This document shows, piece by piece, positions 1 to 6,302 of a stretch of DNA of 11,391 bases. Under the pieces are notes generated by a model. The model ran no database searches. It saw nothing but the letters and a program-made list of their open reading frames with translations, and had not been told where the DNA came from. This stretch comes from Candidatus Firestonebacteria bacterium RIFOXYA2_FULL_40_8 (GTDB taxonomy: Bacteria > Oederibacteriota > D2-FULL-39-29). The translations under genes and the position numbers were made by a program. Within the stretch, counting starts at the first letter, position 1. Each line of letters starts with the position of its first letter. Location of the stretch: positions 1 to 11,391 of the forward strand of contig MFGS01000050.1 of the NCBI GenBank assembly GCA_001778355.1. The letters are read 5' to 3'.

Positions 1-2
1 CG

Positions 3-530
3 TTTGGAGGCATGGGCTCTTCCCGTGAGATGTTTATCTCTGCGCTTGCCGAGCCGGCGCTTTTTATCGCACTCTTTGCTGCTTCTTTGAACGCAGGGGG
101 CACCGGGGTTACTTCACTTGTTGTATCCGGCAGTATTTTTAAAATATCGCTGCTTTGCGCAGGTCTTGCGTTTTACTTTGTAATGCTTGCTGAAACTTCC
201 AGAGTGCCTGTGGATAATCAGGAGACGCATCTTGAACTCACTATGATCCATGAAGCTATGATCCTTGAATACTCCGGGAAATCTTTAGCGATGATAGAAC
301 TTGGCGGTTATATTAAACAAATAGTGCTTCTTTCGTTACTTGCCAACGTCTTTATTCCGGGAAGCGGTTGGGAGTTATTTATAATTAAGATACTGGCAAC
401 TATTGTTATTACAGCGCTTTTAGAGGTTTTTATGGCAAAGATGAGGCTGTTCCGCGCCGTAGATTTTCTGATATTTTCCTTTATTCTTTCTTTCACGGCA
501 GTAGTGATTGCCATAGCTATGGGAGTTTAA
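3..530 (+). CDS. hyfC: Ehr/Hyf-type membrane subunit C (NuoH-like), 5'-truncated
   Basis: This is the C-terminal part of a NuoH/HyfC/HycD family protein, the membrane subunit that joins the hydrophilic redox arm to the ion-translocating arm. The reading frame is open to the window edge (codons from position 3 read Phe-Gly-Gly-Met-Gly), so the ATG at 12 is internal and the gene starts upstream. About 175 residues are visible. The family signature is clear: an acidic loop reading ETSRVPVDNQETHLELTMIH, followed by EAMILEYSG, and then hydrophobic helices up to the stop. Acidic residues of this loop line the quinone or equivalent cavity in complex I. The next gene starts 6 nt after the stop, and the HyfE, HyfF, HyfG and HyfI homologues that follow confirm a Hyf-like operon. 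Assignment to HyfC rather than NuoH of complex I rests on this gene order. Confidence 0.9.
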   Translation, partial: FGGMGSSREMFISALAEPALFIALFAASLNAGGTGVTSLVVSGSIFKISLLCAGLAFYFVMLAETSRVPVDNQETHLELTMIHEAMILEYSGKSLAMIELGGYIKQIVLLSLLANVFIPGSGWELFIIKILATIVITALLEVFMAKMRLFRAVDFLIFSFILSFTAVVIAIAMGV

Positions 531-536
531 AAGCAT

Positions 537-1169
537 ATGGAAATGATGTTATATGGAGTTCTGGTCGTAGCTTTAATGATGACCATTGTAAAAAGATTTT
601 CCGCGCTGGTCACTGCTTTTGCGGTGCAGTCCTTCCTATTGTTTTTACTTATTTTCATTGAGGCGGTAAAAAGCGGAAGTATACAGCTTTATGTTGTAGC
701 CGGTCTTATACTTATAATGAAAGTTATAGCCATACCCGCGTTTTTAGGAAGGATAGTTAAAAAAATTAAAACCTCGGAAGAGCTGGGCTTGTTCGTAAAT
801 ACAGCGCTTTCCATATTAATAGCCGTCGCCCTTGTCGGTATTTCGTATTACTTCATAGGTAACTTCTTGCCTTCTATGGAAAAAGAGTCGAAAACGGCAC
901 TGGTTATCTCTCTTTCGGTTACTTTGATCGGCGCTTTTATAATGATACTTCGCATGAAGGCTCTGGCGCAGGTGGTCGGTCTTTTAATAATGGAAAACGG
1001 GATATTTCTTGCAGGAGCCTCTATCACGGACGGAGTTCCGTTCTTTGTCGAGATGGCGGTCTCTTTCGATGTTTTTGTTGCCGTAATTATCCTCGGTGTA
1101 TTTGTTTACAGGATCAACAGTTTATTTACGCACATTGATGCCGATAAATTAAACGAGTTGAAGGGTTGA
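537..1169 (+). CDS. hyfE: Ehr/Hyf-type membrane subunit E (NuoK-like)
   Basis: A 210-residue, almost wholly hydrophobic protein matching the hydrogenase-4 component E (HyfE) family, an expanded NuoK-like subunit. About six to seven transmembrane helices are expected. The C-terminal half carries the HyfE/NuoK hallmark LLIMENGIFLAG, with a membrane-buried glutamate at about residue 153, followed by a VEMAVSFDVFVAVIILGVF-like helix. In complex I the equivalent NuoK glutamates belong to the proton or sodium path. The start ATG lies 6 nt after the previous stop. A GGGAG at 521-525 is a rather distant ribosome site inside the preceding gene, so translation is probably coupled. The spacing of one base to the next gene supports one operon. 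The protein length is in the usual HyfE range, and nothing looks damaged. Confidence 0.88.
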   Translation: MEMMLYGVLVVALMMTIVKRFSALVTAFAVQSFLLFLLIFIEAVKSGSIQLYVVAGLILIMKVIAIPAFLGRIVKKIKTSEELGLFVNTALSILIAVALVGISYYFIGNFLPSMEKESKTALVISLSVTLIGAFIMILRMKALAQVVGLLIMENGIFLAGASITDGVPFFVEMAVSFDVFVAVIILGVFVYRINSLFTHIDADKLNELKG

Positions 1170-1170
1170 T

Positions 1171-2610
1171 ATGGAAATAATATTATTACTCATAACGCTC
1201 TTGATAGCCGGAGTGCTTTCGTTTTTTGCCAAGAAAACAAAACATTCCGGGCTTATTACTTTATGGGGGCAGATTCTTGCCGCCTTTTTTGCGCTGCTTC
1301 TTTGTTTTAAAATTACAGCTGCCGGGCCCGTAACCCTTTTGAACTTCTTTTATGCAGATGCGCTCAGTGCGTTCTTTCTTTTTCTAATATCTATTTCTGC
1401 CGTTTCTTCCGCCTTCTATTCAAAATGGTATTTCAAAGACGAGGAAAACACAGGATTCTACAATGCCCTCTTTAATCTCTTTGTATTTTCAATGTATCTC
1501 GTTGTTACGGTGAACAATCTTGGAATGCTCTGGGTTTCGGTTGAGATAACGACCCTGGCGTCGGCATTTTTGGTCGGTTATAGAAACAACAAAACTTCAG
1601 TAGAGGCTGCGTGGAAATACATAATTATATGCTCTGTTGGTATTACTCTGGCACTTTTTGGAATAATACTCCTTTCATATACTGCCACTGCGGATGCCGG
1701 AATAAAGAGTTTAAACTGGACTGAATTGAATGCCGGAAAAAATATTTTGAATCCTATGGTGGTTAAAGCCGCTTTTATTTTTATAGTGGTAGGGTTCGGT
1801 ACTAAAGCCGGACTGGCCCCCATGCATAACTGGCTGCCGGATGCCCACAGCCAGGCACCATCGCCTATAAGCGCACTTTTATCCGGAGTTCTCCTCAAGG
1901 CCTCCATCTATGCGATAATAAGATTCTTAATAATTGCGGCAGGAAGCGTGGGTTTCTCCTTCTGCGGCAATATCCTTGGACTATTTGGTTTGATATCTCT
2001 AGGAATTGCGGCATTTTTTATTCTTGTACAAAAGGATCTAAAACGACTTCTTGCGTATTCAAGTGTCGAGCATATCGGGCTGATATCTGTCGGGTTCTAC
2101 TTCGGAGGAAAGATAGGGATATTCGGCGCTTTGTTCCATTCCTTGAATCATGCAATGGCAAAAGGCCTGATGTTCTTTTCTTCGGGCAATATTATTAAGA
2201 AATACGGGACAAATAATATTAATCAGATTAAAGGAGCGCTTGAAACGGTTCCTCTCGCAGCCACTGCTGCATTCATCGGGATGTTTGCGCTTGCAGGCAT
2301 GCCGCCCTTTTCTATATTTATGAGCGAGTTTGCAATTCTTATGTCGGGTTTTAAAGGCGGATATTATTACAGCGCCTCGGCAGTTCTATTATTTTTAGCT
2401 ATCACCTTTGGAGCTCTGATTTATCAATTTGGAGGGATGCTTTACGGGAAAAAACCGGCTAACCTTGAAAAAACAAAAGAACCGCTGGATATAGCCGTTT
2501 TCTTCGGAGTAATTATCGTAGTAATGCTGATTTTTGGCCTGCATTTACCGGAGTTTGTTAATACAATCATTTCTAATGCCGTGGATGTTGTGATGGGAGC
2601 AGGATCATGA
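1171..2610 (+). CDS. hyfF: Ehr/Hyf-type antiporter-like subunit F (NuoL/M/N family)
   Basis: A 479-residue Mrp-antiporter-like ion-translocating subunit of the NuoL/M/N and HyfB/D/F superfamily, with about 14 predicted membrane helices. Residues known to matter in this family are visible: the membrane glutamate in WVSVEI (about E125), the lysine in GTKAGLAPMHNWLPDAH (about K212), the lysine in LLSGVLLK (about K243), the KDLKRLLAYSSVEHIG segment, the HSLNHAMAKG helix and a glutamate in PPFSIFMSEF (about E386). The proton-translocation machinery therefore appears intact. It starts one base after the hyfE stop, with an AAGGG site upstream, and its TGA overlaps the ATG of the large-subunit gene (ATGA at 2607-2610). 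Position and length fit HyfF best. Paralogous HyfB and HyfD would lie upstream if present. Confidence 0.9.
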   Translation: MEIILLLITLLIAGVLSFFAKKTKHSGLITLWGQILAAFFALLLCFKITAAGPVTLLNFFYADALSAFFLFLISISAVSSAFYSKWYFKDEENTGFYNALFNLFVFSMYLVVTVNNLGMLWVSVEITTLASAFLVGYRNNKTSVEAAWKYIIICSVGITLALFGIILLSYTATADAGIKSLNWTELNAGKNILNPMVVKAAFIFIVVGFGTKAGLAPMHNWLPDAHSQAPSPISALLSGVLLKASIYAIIRFLIIAAGSVGFSFCGNILGLFGLISLGIAAFFILVQKDLKRLLAYSSVEHIGLISVGFYFGGKIGIFGALFHSLNHAMAKGLMFFSSGNIIKKYGTNNINQIKGALETVPLAATAAFIGMFALAGMPPFSIFMSEFAILMSGFKGGYYYSASAVLLFLAITFGALIYQFGGMLYGKKPANLEKTKEPLDIAVFFGVIIVVMLIFGLHLPEFVNTIISNAVDVVMGAGS

Positions 2611-4187
2611 ACTATAACGAATTTAAAAAAACATTCATAGAAAAAAGCGGGTTTGCGGCAGAGCTGATAACCGAAGCCGGTGAAGAAGTATATATTAAAA
2701 CAAACAACGAGAACTATTTGGATACCTGCCTCCTTCTTCACAGGGGACTTGTTTCGCCGGTGATGATCTACTTTGCGGAAGATAATACAAAAAGCCGCGA
2801 GGTTTATACGATTTATTGCGGATTTTTGGGAAAGCAGATAAAAAAATGGGTTTTTGCCGTACTGGATGTCGATAAAGAATTAAAAGAATTCCCTTCCATT
2901 GCAAAAAATATAGTTTCCGGACAATTGTTTGAGCGGGAGATAAAAGAGATGTTCGGCCTGATTCCTGCGGGAACGCCGGATCAAAGGCGCCTGCGTTTGC
3001 ATGAAGAGGTATGGCCGGAAGGTTTTTATCCTCTTAGAAAAGGTTTTGTGAAGCCGGAGAAGACCAGGGGGACGGGAAAAGAATATACATTCGACAAAAT
3101 AGAAGGGGAAGGCGTGTTTGAAGTCCCTGTCGGACCGGTGCATGCCGGAATAATCGGCCCGGGACATTTTAGATTTTCTGTTGCCGGTGAACCTATAATC
3201 AATCTGGAGCTCCGGCTCGGGTTTACACATAGAGGCGCGGAAAAACTCTTTGAAGGAAAAACGGTAAACGATTCAATAAAGCTGGCAGAGTGTGTATCCG
3301 GGGATTCGGCTTTTGCCCACGGTCTGGCATTTGCTTTGGCTGCGGAGAAAGCCTGCGGGGTTACCGTAAGTGAACGGACAAAATTGACAAGAGGTATCTG
3401 CCTTGAGCTGGAGCGTATCTATAATCATGTGAACGATATCGGAGGCATGGCTGTTGACGTTGCCTTTTCGTATCCTTCTGCGCTTGCCTCGTTAATAAAA
3501 GAAATCATTTTAAGATTAAACGAAAAACTTTCAAACCACAGGTATTTAAAAGGAATTAACGCTTTTGGAAGTTGCGATTTTGCTCTTTCTCTCGGTAAGC
3601 AGGAAGAAGTAGTAAGGATATTAGAACAGGCCGAAGAAGACATGAAAATACTTAAGGAGATATTATTTTCATCTGTTTCCTTTATGGATAGGGTGGATAC
3701 TACGGGACTTCTCCGCCGTAAGACCGCGGAGGATTTTGGAATAATGGGGTTGGCCGCCAGAGCGGCGGGAATAAAAACAGATCTAAGAACAGTATTTCCC
3801 GGGGTCTACATGAAAACTTCTTTTATGCTTGCCAGGCAGGAAAAAGGGGATGTCCTGGCGAGATTGAACGTGCGTTTTGATGAACTCAGTGTTTCCCTCC
3901 GCCTGATAAAAGAGTTCATGTCTTTACTGTCAGAACAACCGTCAGAAGAAAAATTAAATCCGGCAGTAAAAGAAGGAACGGGAGTCGGGTGTTGTGAGGG
4001 GTTCAGGGGTCCCGTTATTTATTGGGTAAAGCTGGACAAGGACGGTAAAGTCGAGCGTTGCAAAATAGTTGATGCTTCTTTTAATAACTGGCAGGGACTT
4101 TCTTACTGTGTTCTAGGGAATATTGTCCCTGACTTTCCGCTATGCAATAAAAGTTTTGACCTTTCATATTCGGGAGGGGACCTGTGA
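2607..4187 (+). CDS. hyfG: Ehr large subunit: NuoC-NuoD fusion (HyfG/HycE-like) without Ni-Fe ligands
   Basis: A 526-residue fusion of a NuoC-like domain (about residues 1-150, signature LFEREIKEMFGLIPAGTPD followed by RRLRLHEEVWPEG) and a NuoD/hydrogenase large-subunit domain (about 170-526, beginning with VPVGPVHAG and the LRLGFTHRGAEKLFEG motif). In HycE/HyfG the active site needs CGxC near the middle and a DPCxxC motif at the C-terminus. Here the first reads SGDS (residues 231-234, within C229-V-SGDS-AFAH) and the second reads DLSYSG (518-523), so all four Ni-Fe cysteines are absent. The protein ends only three residues later, without the processed tail of hydrogenases. This is the pattern of Ehr complexes, intermediate between group 4 hydrogenases and complex I. 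It cannot be a standard Ni-Fe hydrogenase. The substrate or electron carrier is not evident. It is probably a peripheral cytoplasmic-side subunit paired with the next gene. Confidence 0.88.
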   Translation: MNYNEFKKTFIEKSGFAAELITEAGEEVYIKTNNENYLDTCLLLHRGLVSPVMIYFAEDNTKSREVYTIYCGFLGKQIKKWVFAVLDVDKELKEFPSIAKNIVSGQLFEREIKEMFGLIPAGTPDQRRLRLHEEVWPEGFYPLRKGFVKPEKTRGTGKEYTFDKIEGEGVFEVPVGPVHAGIIGPGHFRFSVAGEPIINLELRLGFTHRGAEKLFEGKTVNDSIKLAECVSGDSAFAHGLAFALAAEKACGVTVSERTKLTRGICLELERIYNHVNDIGGMAVDVAFSYPSALASLIKEIILRLNEKLSNHRYLKGINAFGSCDFALSLGKQEEVVRILEQAEEDMKILKEILFSSVSFMDRVDTTGLLRRKTAEDFGIMGLAARAAGIKTDLRTVFPGVYMKTSFMLARQEKGDVLARLNVRFDELSVSLRLIKEFMSLLSEQPSEEKLNPAVKEGTGVGCCEGFRGPVIYWVKLDKDGKVERCKIVDASFNNWQGLSYCVLGNIVPDFPLCNKSFDLSYSGGDL

Positions 4188-4690
4188 ACAATATCTATAA
4201 TATTGCAAAAGCAAGATTAGAGAAAGGCATTGTAACAGAAGAAATCAATTTAATCGGTGAAGAGTTAAGATCAGAGATACAAAAGAAGTTTAGCCGCTCT
4301 CTTTATATAAGGGAAGTGGACACCGGCTCCTGCGGTGCTTGCGAATCTGAGATAATATCGGCGACGAATCCTTTATATGACATTCAAAGATTCGGGGTGG
4401 ATTTTGTAGCCTCTCCTAGACATGCCGATGCGCTTTTAGTTGCCGGACCGGTTTCCTTAAATATGTCAGTGGCATTAAAGAAAACTTATGATGCTATGCC
4501 TTCCCCGAAATTTGTTATTACTGCGGGTGATTGCGCTCTTGACGGAGGCCCTTTCAAGGGTTCTTACTATATAGAGGGCGGGGTTGGGAAGATTATCCCG
4601 GTGGATTTTCATGTTCCGGGATGTCCTCCATCACCTGCTGACTTGATGAAACATATTCTATTAGCTGTCAAAAATATCCAAATAAAATAG
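4184..4690 (+). CDS. hyfI: Ehr small subunit (HyfI/HycG/NuoB-like Fe-S protein)
   Basis: A 168-residue 4Fe-4S subunit of the NuoB/HycG family, expected to sit against the large subunit and carry the cluster equivalent to N2. The four presumed ligands are visible: C50 and C53 in DTGSCGACESE, C117 in ITAGDCALDGG and C147 in VPGCPPSP. The CGAC spacing is that of hydrogenase small subunits rather than the adjacent CC pair of complex I NuoB. The start is GTG at 4184, preceded by a strong GGGAGGGG site and overlapping the large-subunit stop by 4 nt (GTGA), so the two subunits are translationally coupled. The residues before about 40 form a charged helical extension. In E. coli hyf and hyc a ferredoxin-like HyfH/HycF gene lies between these two genes; here it does not. 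No hydrogenase maturation genes follow. Confidence 0.9.
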   Translation: MNNIYNIAKARLEKGIVTEEINLIGEELRSEIQKKFSRSLYIREVDTGSCGACESEIISATNPLYDIQRFGVDFVASPRHADALLVAGPVSLNMSVALKKTYDAMPSPKFVITAGDCALDGGPFKGSYYIEGGVGKIIPVDFHVPGCPPSPADLMKHILLAVKNIQIK

Positions 4691-4700
4691 ATGTGATGGA

Positions 4701-4767
4701 GAGATCTCGTCCGCAACAATGCTTGTTGCGAGACCTCGCTGTAGGCGGGCATAAAGGCGGACCCGCC
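4701..4767. repeat. Double-hairpin palindromic element
   Basis: Two adjacent inverted repeats lie just after the small-subunit stop. The first pairs CGCAACAA (4712-4719) with TTGTTGCG (4723-4730). In an alternative fold, outer arms GAGATCTCG (4701-4709) and CGAGACCTC (4729-4737) pair with one G-U. The second pairs GGCGGG (4744-4749) with CCCGCC (4762-4767). It resembles a non-coding interspersed palindrome or small MITE-like unit, but without other copies in view this is inference. No T-run follows, so it is a poor intrinsic terminator. Its right edge coincides with the start of homology to a small-subunit gene remnant. Confidence 0.5.
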
Positions 4768-4828
4768 AAAACCAATTGATTTAATAAGGCATATCCTTCT
4801 AGCAGTAAAAAATATAAAAGTGCAATAG
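4763..4828 (+). pseudogene. 3' remnant of a second small-subunit (HyfI/NuoB-like) gene
   Basis: Read from 4763, the sequence encodes PPKPIDLIRHILLAVKNIKV, then Q and a TAG stop at 4826-4828. This lines up without gaps with the end of the intact small subunit about 140 nt upstream (PPSPADLMKHILLAVKNIQI then K and stop). HILLAVKNI is identical and most differences are conservative or synonymous at the DNA level, with many third-position changes. The fragment is thus a divergent homologue, not a recent tandem copy. Upstream the frame closes at a TAG at 4742-4744, and the expected GCPP cysteine codon is replaced by GAC. There is no start codon or ribosome site. It is best explained as the last 21 codons of a second Ehr/Hyf-type operon lost by deletion or rearrangement. 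Confidence 0.75.
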
Positions 4829-4831
4829 TTG

Positions 4832-4866
4832 CACCGGGGACAGTCCGGTGAAGGACAGTCCCCTGC
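4832..4866. repeat. REP-like hairpin with GGGGACAGTCC arms
   Basis: GGGGACAGTCC (4836-4846) and GGACAGTCCCC (4853-4863) form an 11-bp inverted repeat with one central A-A mismatch around a 6-nt loop. An alternative fold pairs CACCGG (4832-4837) with CCGGTG (4845-4850). The GGGGACAG core looks like interspersed REP-type palindromes seen in many bacterial genomes. Attribution to a REP/RAYT system is inference, since no transposase is in this window. Confidence 0.5.
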
Positions 4867-4961
4867 TGTTCTTTAATGCAGGTTATCCCTTATTCCATCA
4901 AGCCAAAAGCTTTCCCTGATAAAAATCATACAAGATTTTCCAATATGGTATATCATTAATG

Positions 4962-5031
4962 TACGGGCTGCCTATTCTGCCTGCTCCGTTTCACCCCTTG
5001 AGTACCGAATTGGAGTGGGGGGCAGCCCTAC
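4962..5031. repeat. 70-nt inverted-repeat element
   Basis: GGGCTGCC (4965-4972) is perfectly complementary to GGCAGCCC (5021-5028). Pairing continues outward to the flanking TAC/GTA with one bulged base, giving about 11 pairs. The 48-nt interior contains C-rich and G-rich patches (CACCCC near 4992, TGGGGGG before the right arm) that could extend the structure in part. No T-tract follows, so it is not an obvious terminator. It may be a folded RNA or a mobile palindrome; its function is unknown. Confidence 0.4.
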
Positions 5032-5043
5032 TAATTATAATTG

Positions 5044-5056
5044 CTAATAACTGATA
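5044..5056. repeat. Left arm of heptamer-derived inverted repeat
   Basis: CTAATAACTGATA at 5044-5056 is the exact reverse complement of 5153-5165, which lies in the heptamer array at the pspC 3' end. The two arms enclose the bidirectional terminator. Confidence 0.6.
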
Positions 5057-5083
5057 ACTTATAGCGAATTAAGGAACATTTAT

Positions 5084-5124
5084 AATTAAAAAGGACAGGA
5101 AAAAAATCCCTGTCCTTTTTAATT
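5084..5124. terminator. Bidirectional intrinsic terminator
   Basis: A perfect 16-bp stem pairs 5084-5099 (AATTAAAAAGGACAGG) with 5109-5124 (CCTGTCCTTTTTAATT) around a 9-nt A-rich loop. On either strand the 3' arm ends in a CTTTTTAATT tract. It lies between two convergent operons, so it can end transcription of the Ehr operon on the + strand and of the pspC operon on the - strand. The strong GGACAGG core supports termination even though the T-run lies inside the stem. Confidence 0.85.
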
Positions 5125-5141
5125 TAGGATCCCTAATCAAT

Positions 5142-5169
5142 TAGTCATTAGCTATCAGTTATTAGTAAT
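5142..5169. repeat. Degenerate heptamer array TAGTCAT/TAGCTAT/CAGTTAT/TAGTAAT
   Basis: Four consecutive 7-nt units (5142-5148, 5149-5155, 5156-5162, 5163-5169) fit the consensus TAGTNAT. The array supplies the stop and the last few codons of the PspC gene on the minus strand. Part of it is repeated inverted at 5044-5056, and a related array appears at 8371-8398. This shows a short-unit repeat family in intergenic DNA. Confidence 0.6.
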
Positions 5170-5535
5170 TGGTTTTTCTGGTTCCAGGGGGATTATTATC
5201 CCGCAAATTACATAGACCAGGATAAGAGGGAAAGCGGCTGTGATCAAAGCGAGAAGTACAGTGCCTATTCTTGTAAGTACCGGGTCTATATTGAAATATT
5301 CCGCAAGGCCGCCGCAGATACCAAGAACCATCTTGTTTGTTCTTGACCTAAAGAATCTGTTTTGGAATGAACTGTTTTTAATATTTTTGGCAGATTTCCT
5401 GGCTTCGGTTTCCTTTTCTATTGTTTCGAAAGTGTTTTTGTTCTTTAGAATATAAAGAGTGATCAGAGAAAAAGCAAGAAGCATGACACATACTATTGTT
5501 ACTACTATGGGCATTAAAGTTAGCAAGCTGTTCAT
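5155..5535 (-). CDS. PspC-domain membrane protein
   Basis: A 126-residue protein with an N-terminal membrane helix (about residues 8-30), a charged linker (31-60) and a C-terminal PspC domain (about 61-117). The domain shows the family pattern FFRSRTNKMVLGICGGLAEY then FNIDPVLTRI, followed by a second hydrophobic helix ending IIIPLEP. PspC-type proteins act at the cytoplasmic membrane in envelope-stress responses, often by controlling a regulator. The start ATG at 5535 has a GGAGGA site five bases upstream; those six bases also encode the last two glycines of the preceding gene, so the pair is translationally coupled. The last residues (ITNN) are encoded by the heptamer repeat, suggesting that repeat DNA has replaced the original 3' end. 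Function beyond PspC membership cannot be told from sequence. Confidence 0.85.
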   Translation of the reverse strand: MNSLLTLMPIVVTIVCVMLLAFSLITLYILKNKNTFETIEKETEARKSAKNIKNSSFQNRFFRSRTNKMVLGICGGLAEYFNIDPVLTRIGTVLLALITAAFPLILVYVICGIIIPLEPEKPITNN

Positions 5536-5536
5536 T

Positions 5537-6271
5537 TTATCCTCCTATTATTTTACTGCCAAGTATTCTAAAGATAAAAAAAACGGTAATAATAACCGAC
5601 ATGGATGCGGTAAAATAAGAAACTGCAATTCCCGTTTTTCTGCCCCAATGTGTCAGTAATATTAACCCTATGGCATAGATCATCATGAGAATAGAAATTA
5701 CCCATAGAGTGAAAGCACTCAGACCGCCAAGAATAAGAGATGCTTTGTTGTTCGACAGATTTTGCATTTGTTTTTCAAAGTCTTCATTGTGCTGTGGTCC
5801 TATCTTCTTTAATCTGAAATCTCCCATATTTCCGATTGGGCCGGGAACTCCTTCTTTTTTTAGTCCTTCTTCTAAATGCTGACGGAGCTCGTTTTCCATC
5901 TTTTGTTCCTGGCTCATATTAAAAGCTCTTTGAGCTTCGCCTCTCATCCTTATTGCGTCACTATTTATAGGCGAGAATAATGTTAGCGGAACAATTATAA
6001 TAGACAAAAGAAAAAGAAAAGCACCGAAAACTAAGGTGACTACTCCCAACGTGCGGACCCGTCTTCGTCCAGAGTTTGAATCCTGCTCGGTTTGTTTTAC
6101 ACTGACGGCTTCCAAAAGTTCTTTACCGTCTTGGGCTGTAACCTTGTGACTTTTTATCATATCGAGAATCTTTATTGTTTCTTCGCTCGACGGAAGGTTA
6201 AGAAGTTTTACGGCTTCTATGGTGGTTATTTGCCCGTCATATAGTTTGTTTAAAGTTTCTAATTCAGACAT
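5537..6271 (-). CDS. Membrane protein with tandem SHOCT-like (YvlB/LiaX-N-type) modules
   Basis: I chose the ATG at 6271 (244 residues) because AAAGGAGAAG precedes it at good distance. The longer frame from 6325 would read through a tandem repeat and has no ribosome site. The N-terminus holds two short helical modules, about residues 3-25 (LETLNKLYDGQITTIEAVKL) and 31-56 (TIKILDMIKSHKVTAQDGKE). They resemble the small domain at the N-terminus of YvlB/LiaX-type proteins and the C-terminus of the DUF2089 protein upstream. A membrane helix follows (about 74-99), then a charged, probably coiled-coil loop (about 105-175) and two more helices (179-207, 214-237). No enzyme motif is seen. The stop lies one base before the PspC start. 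The gene sits between a putative regulator and PspC, so an accessory envelope-sensing role is plausible but inferred. Confidence 0.75.
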   Translation of the reverse strand: MSELETLNKLYDGQITTIEAVKLLNLPSSEETIKILDMIKSHKVTAQDGKELLEAVSVKQTEQDSNSGRRRVRTLGVVTLVFGAFLFLLSIIIVPLTLFSPINSDAIRMRGEAQRAFNMSQEQKMENELRQHLEEGLKKEGVPGPIGNMGDFRLKKIGPQHNEDFEKQMQNLSNNKASLILGGLSAFTLWVISILMMIYAIGLILLTHWGRKTGIAVSYFTASMSVIITVFFIFRILGSKIIGG

Positions 6272-6302
6272 ATCTTCTTCTCCTTTAGATTTTGTTGGTT
6301 TG

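Larger units (their letters stand above)
4867..5083. other. Non-coding spacer downstream of the Ehr operon
   Basis: Apart from the inverted repeat at 4962-5031 and the left heptamer arm at 5044-5056, I see no open reading frame, promoter or RNA gene that can be supported here. Together with the elements on either side it makes a 464-nt convergent spacer between the Ehr operon and the PspC operon. Confidence 0.5.

Noticed and set aside
12..530. Complete small membrane gene starting at ATG 12
   Set aside because: The frame is open to the window edge with family-conserved residues before the ATG, so the gene is truncated.
1578..1907. Minus-strand gene opposite hyfF
   Set aside because: It is a shadow frame antisense to strongly conserved antiporter motifs, with no family features of its own. 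The other long antisense frames at 2442-3643 and 9016-9354 were rejected for the same reason.
1..4690. Annotating the operon as hydrogenase-4 or formate hydrogenlyase
   Set aside because: The large subunit lacks all four Ni-Fe cysteines and no hydrogenase maturation gene is present in the window, so hydrogen chemistry is not supported.
4691..5154. tRNA or other standard RNA gene in the convergent spacer
   Set aside because: No cloverleaf or known RNA signature could be recognised; the structure is accounted for by palindromes and the terminator.
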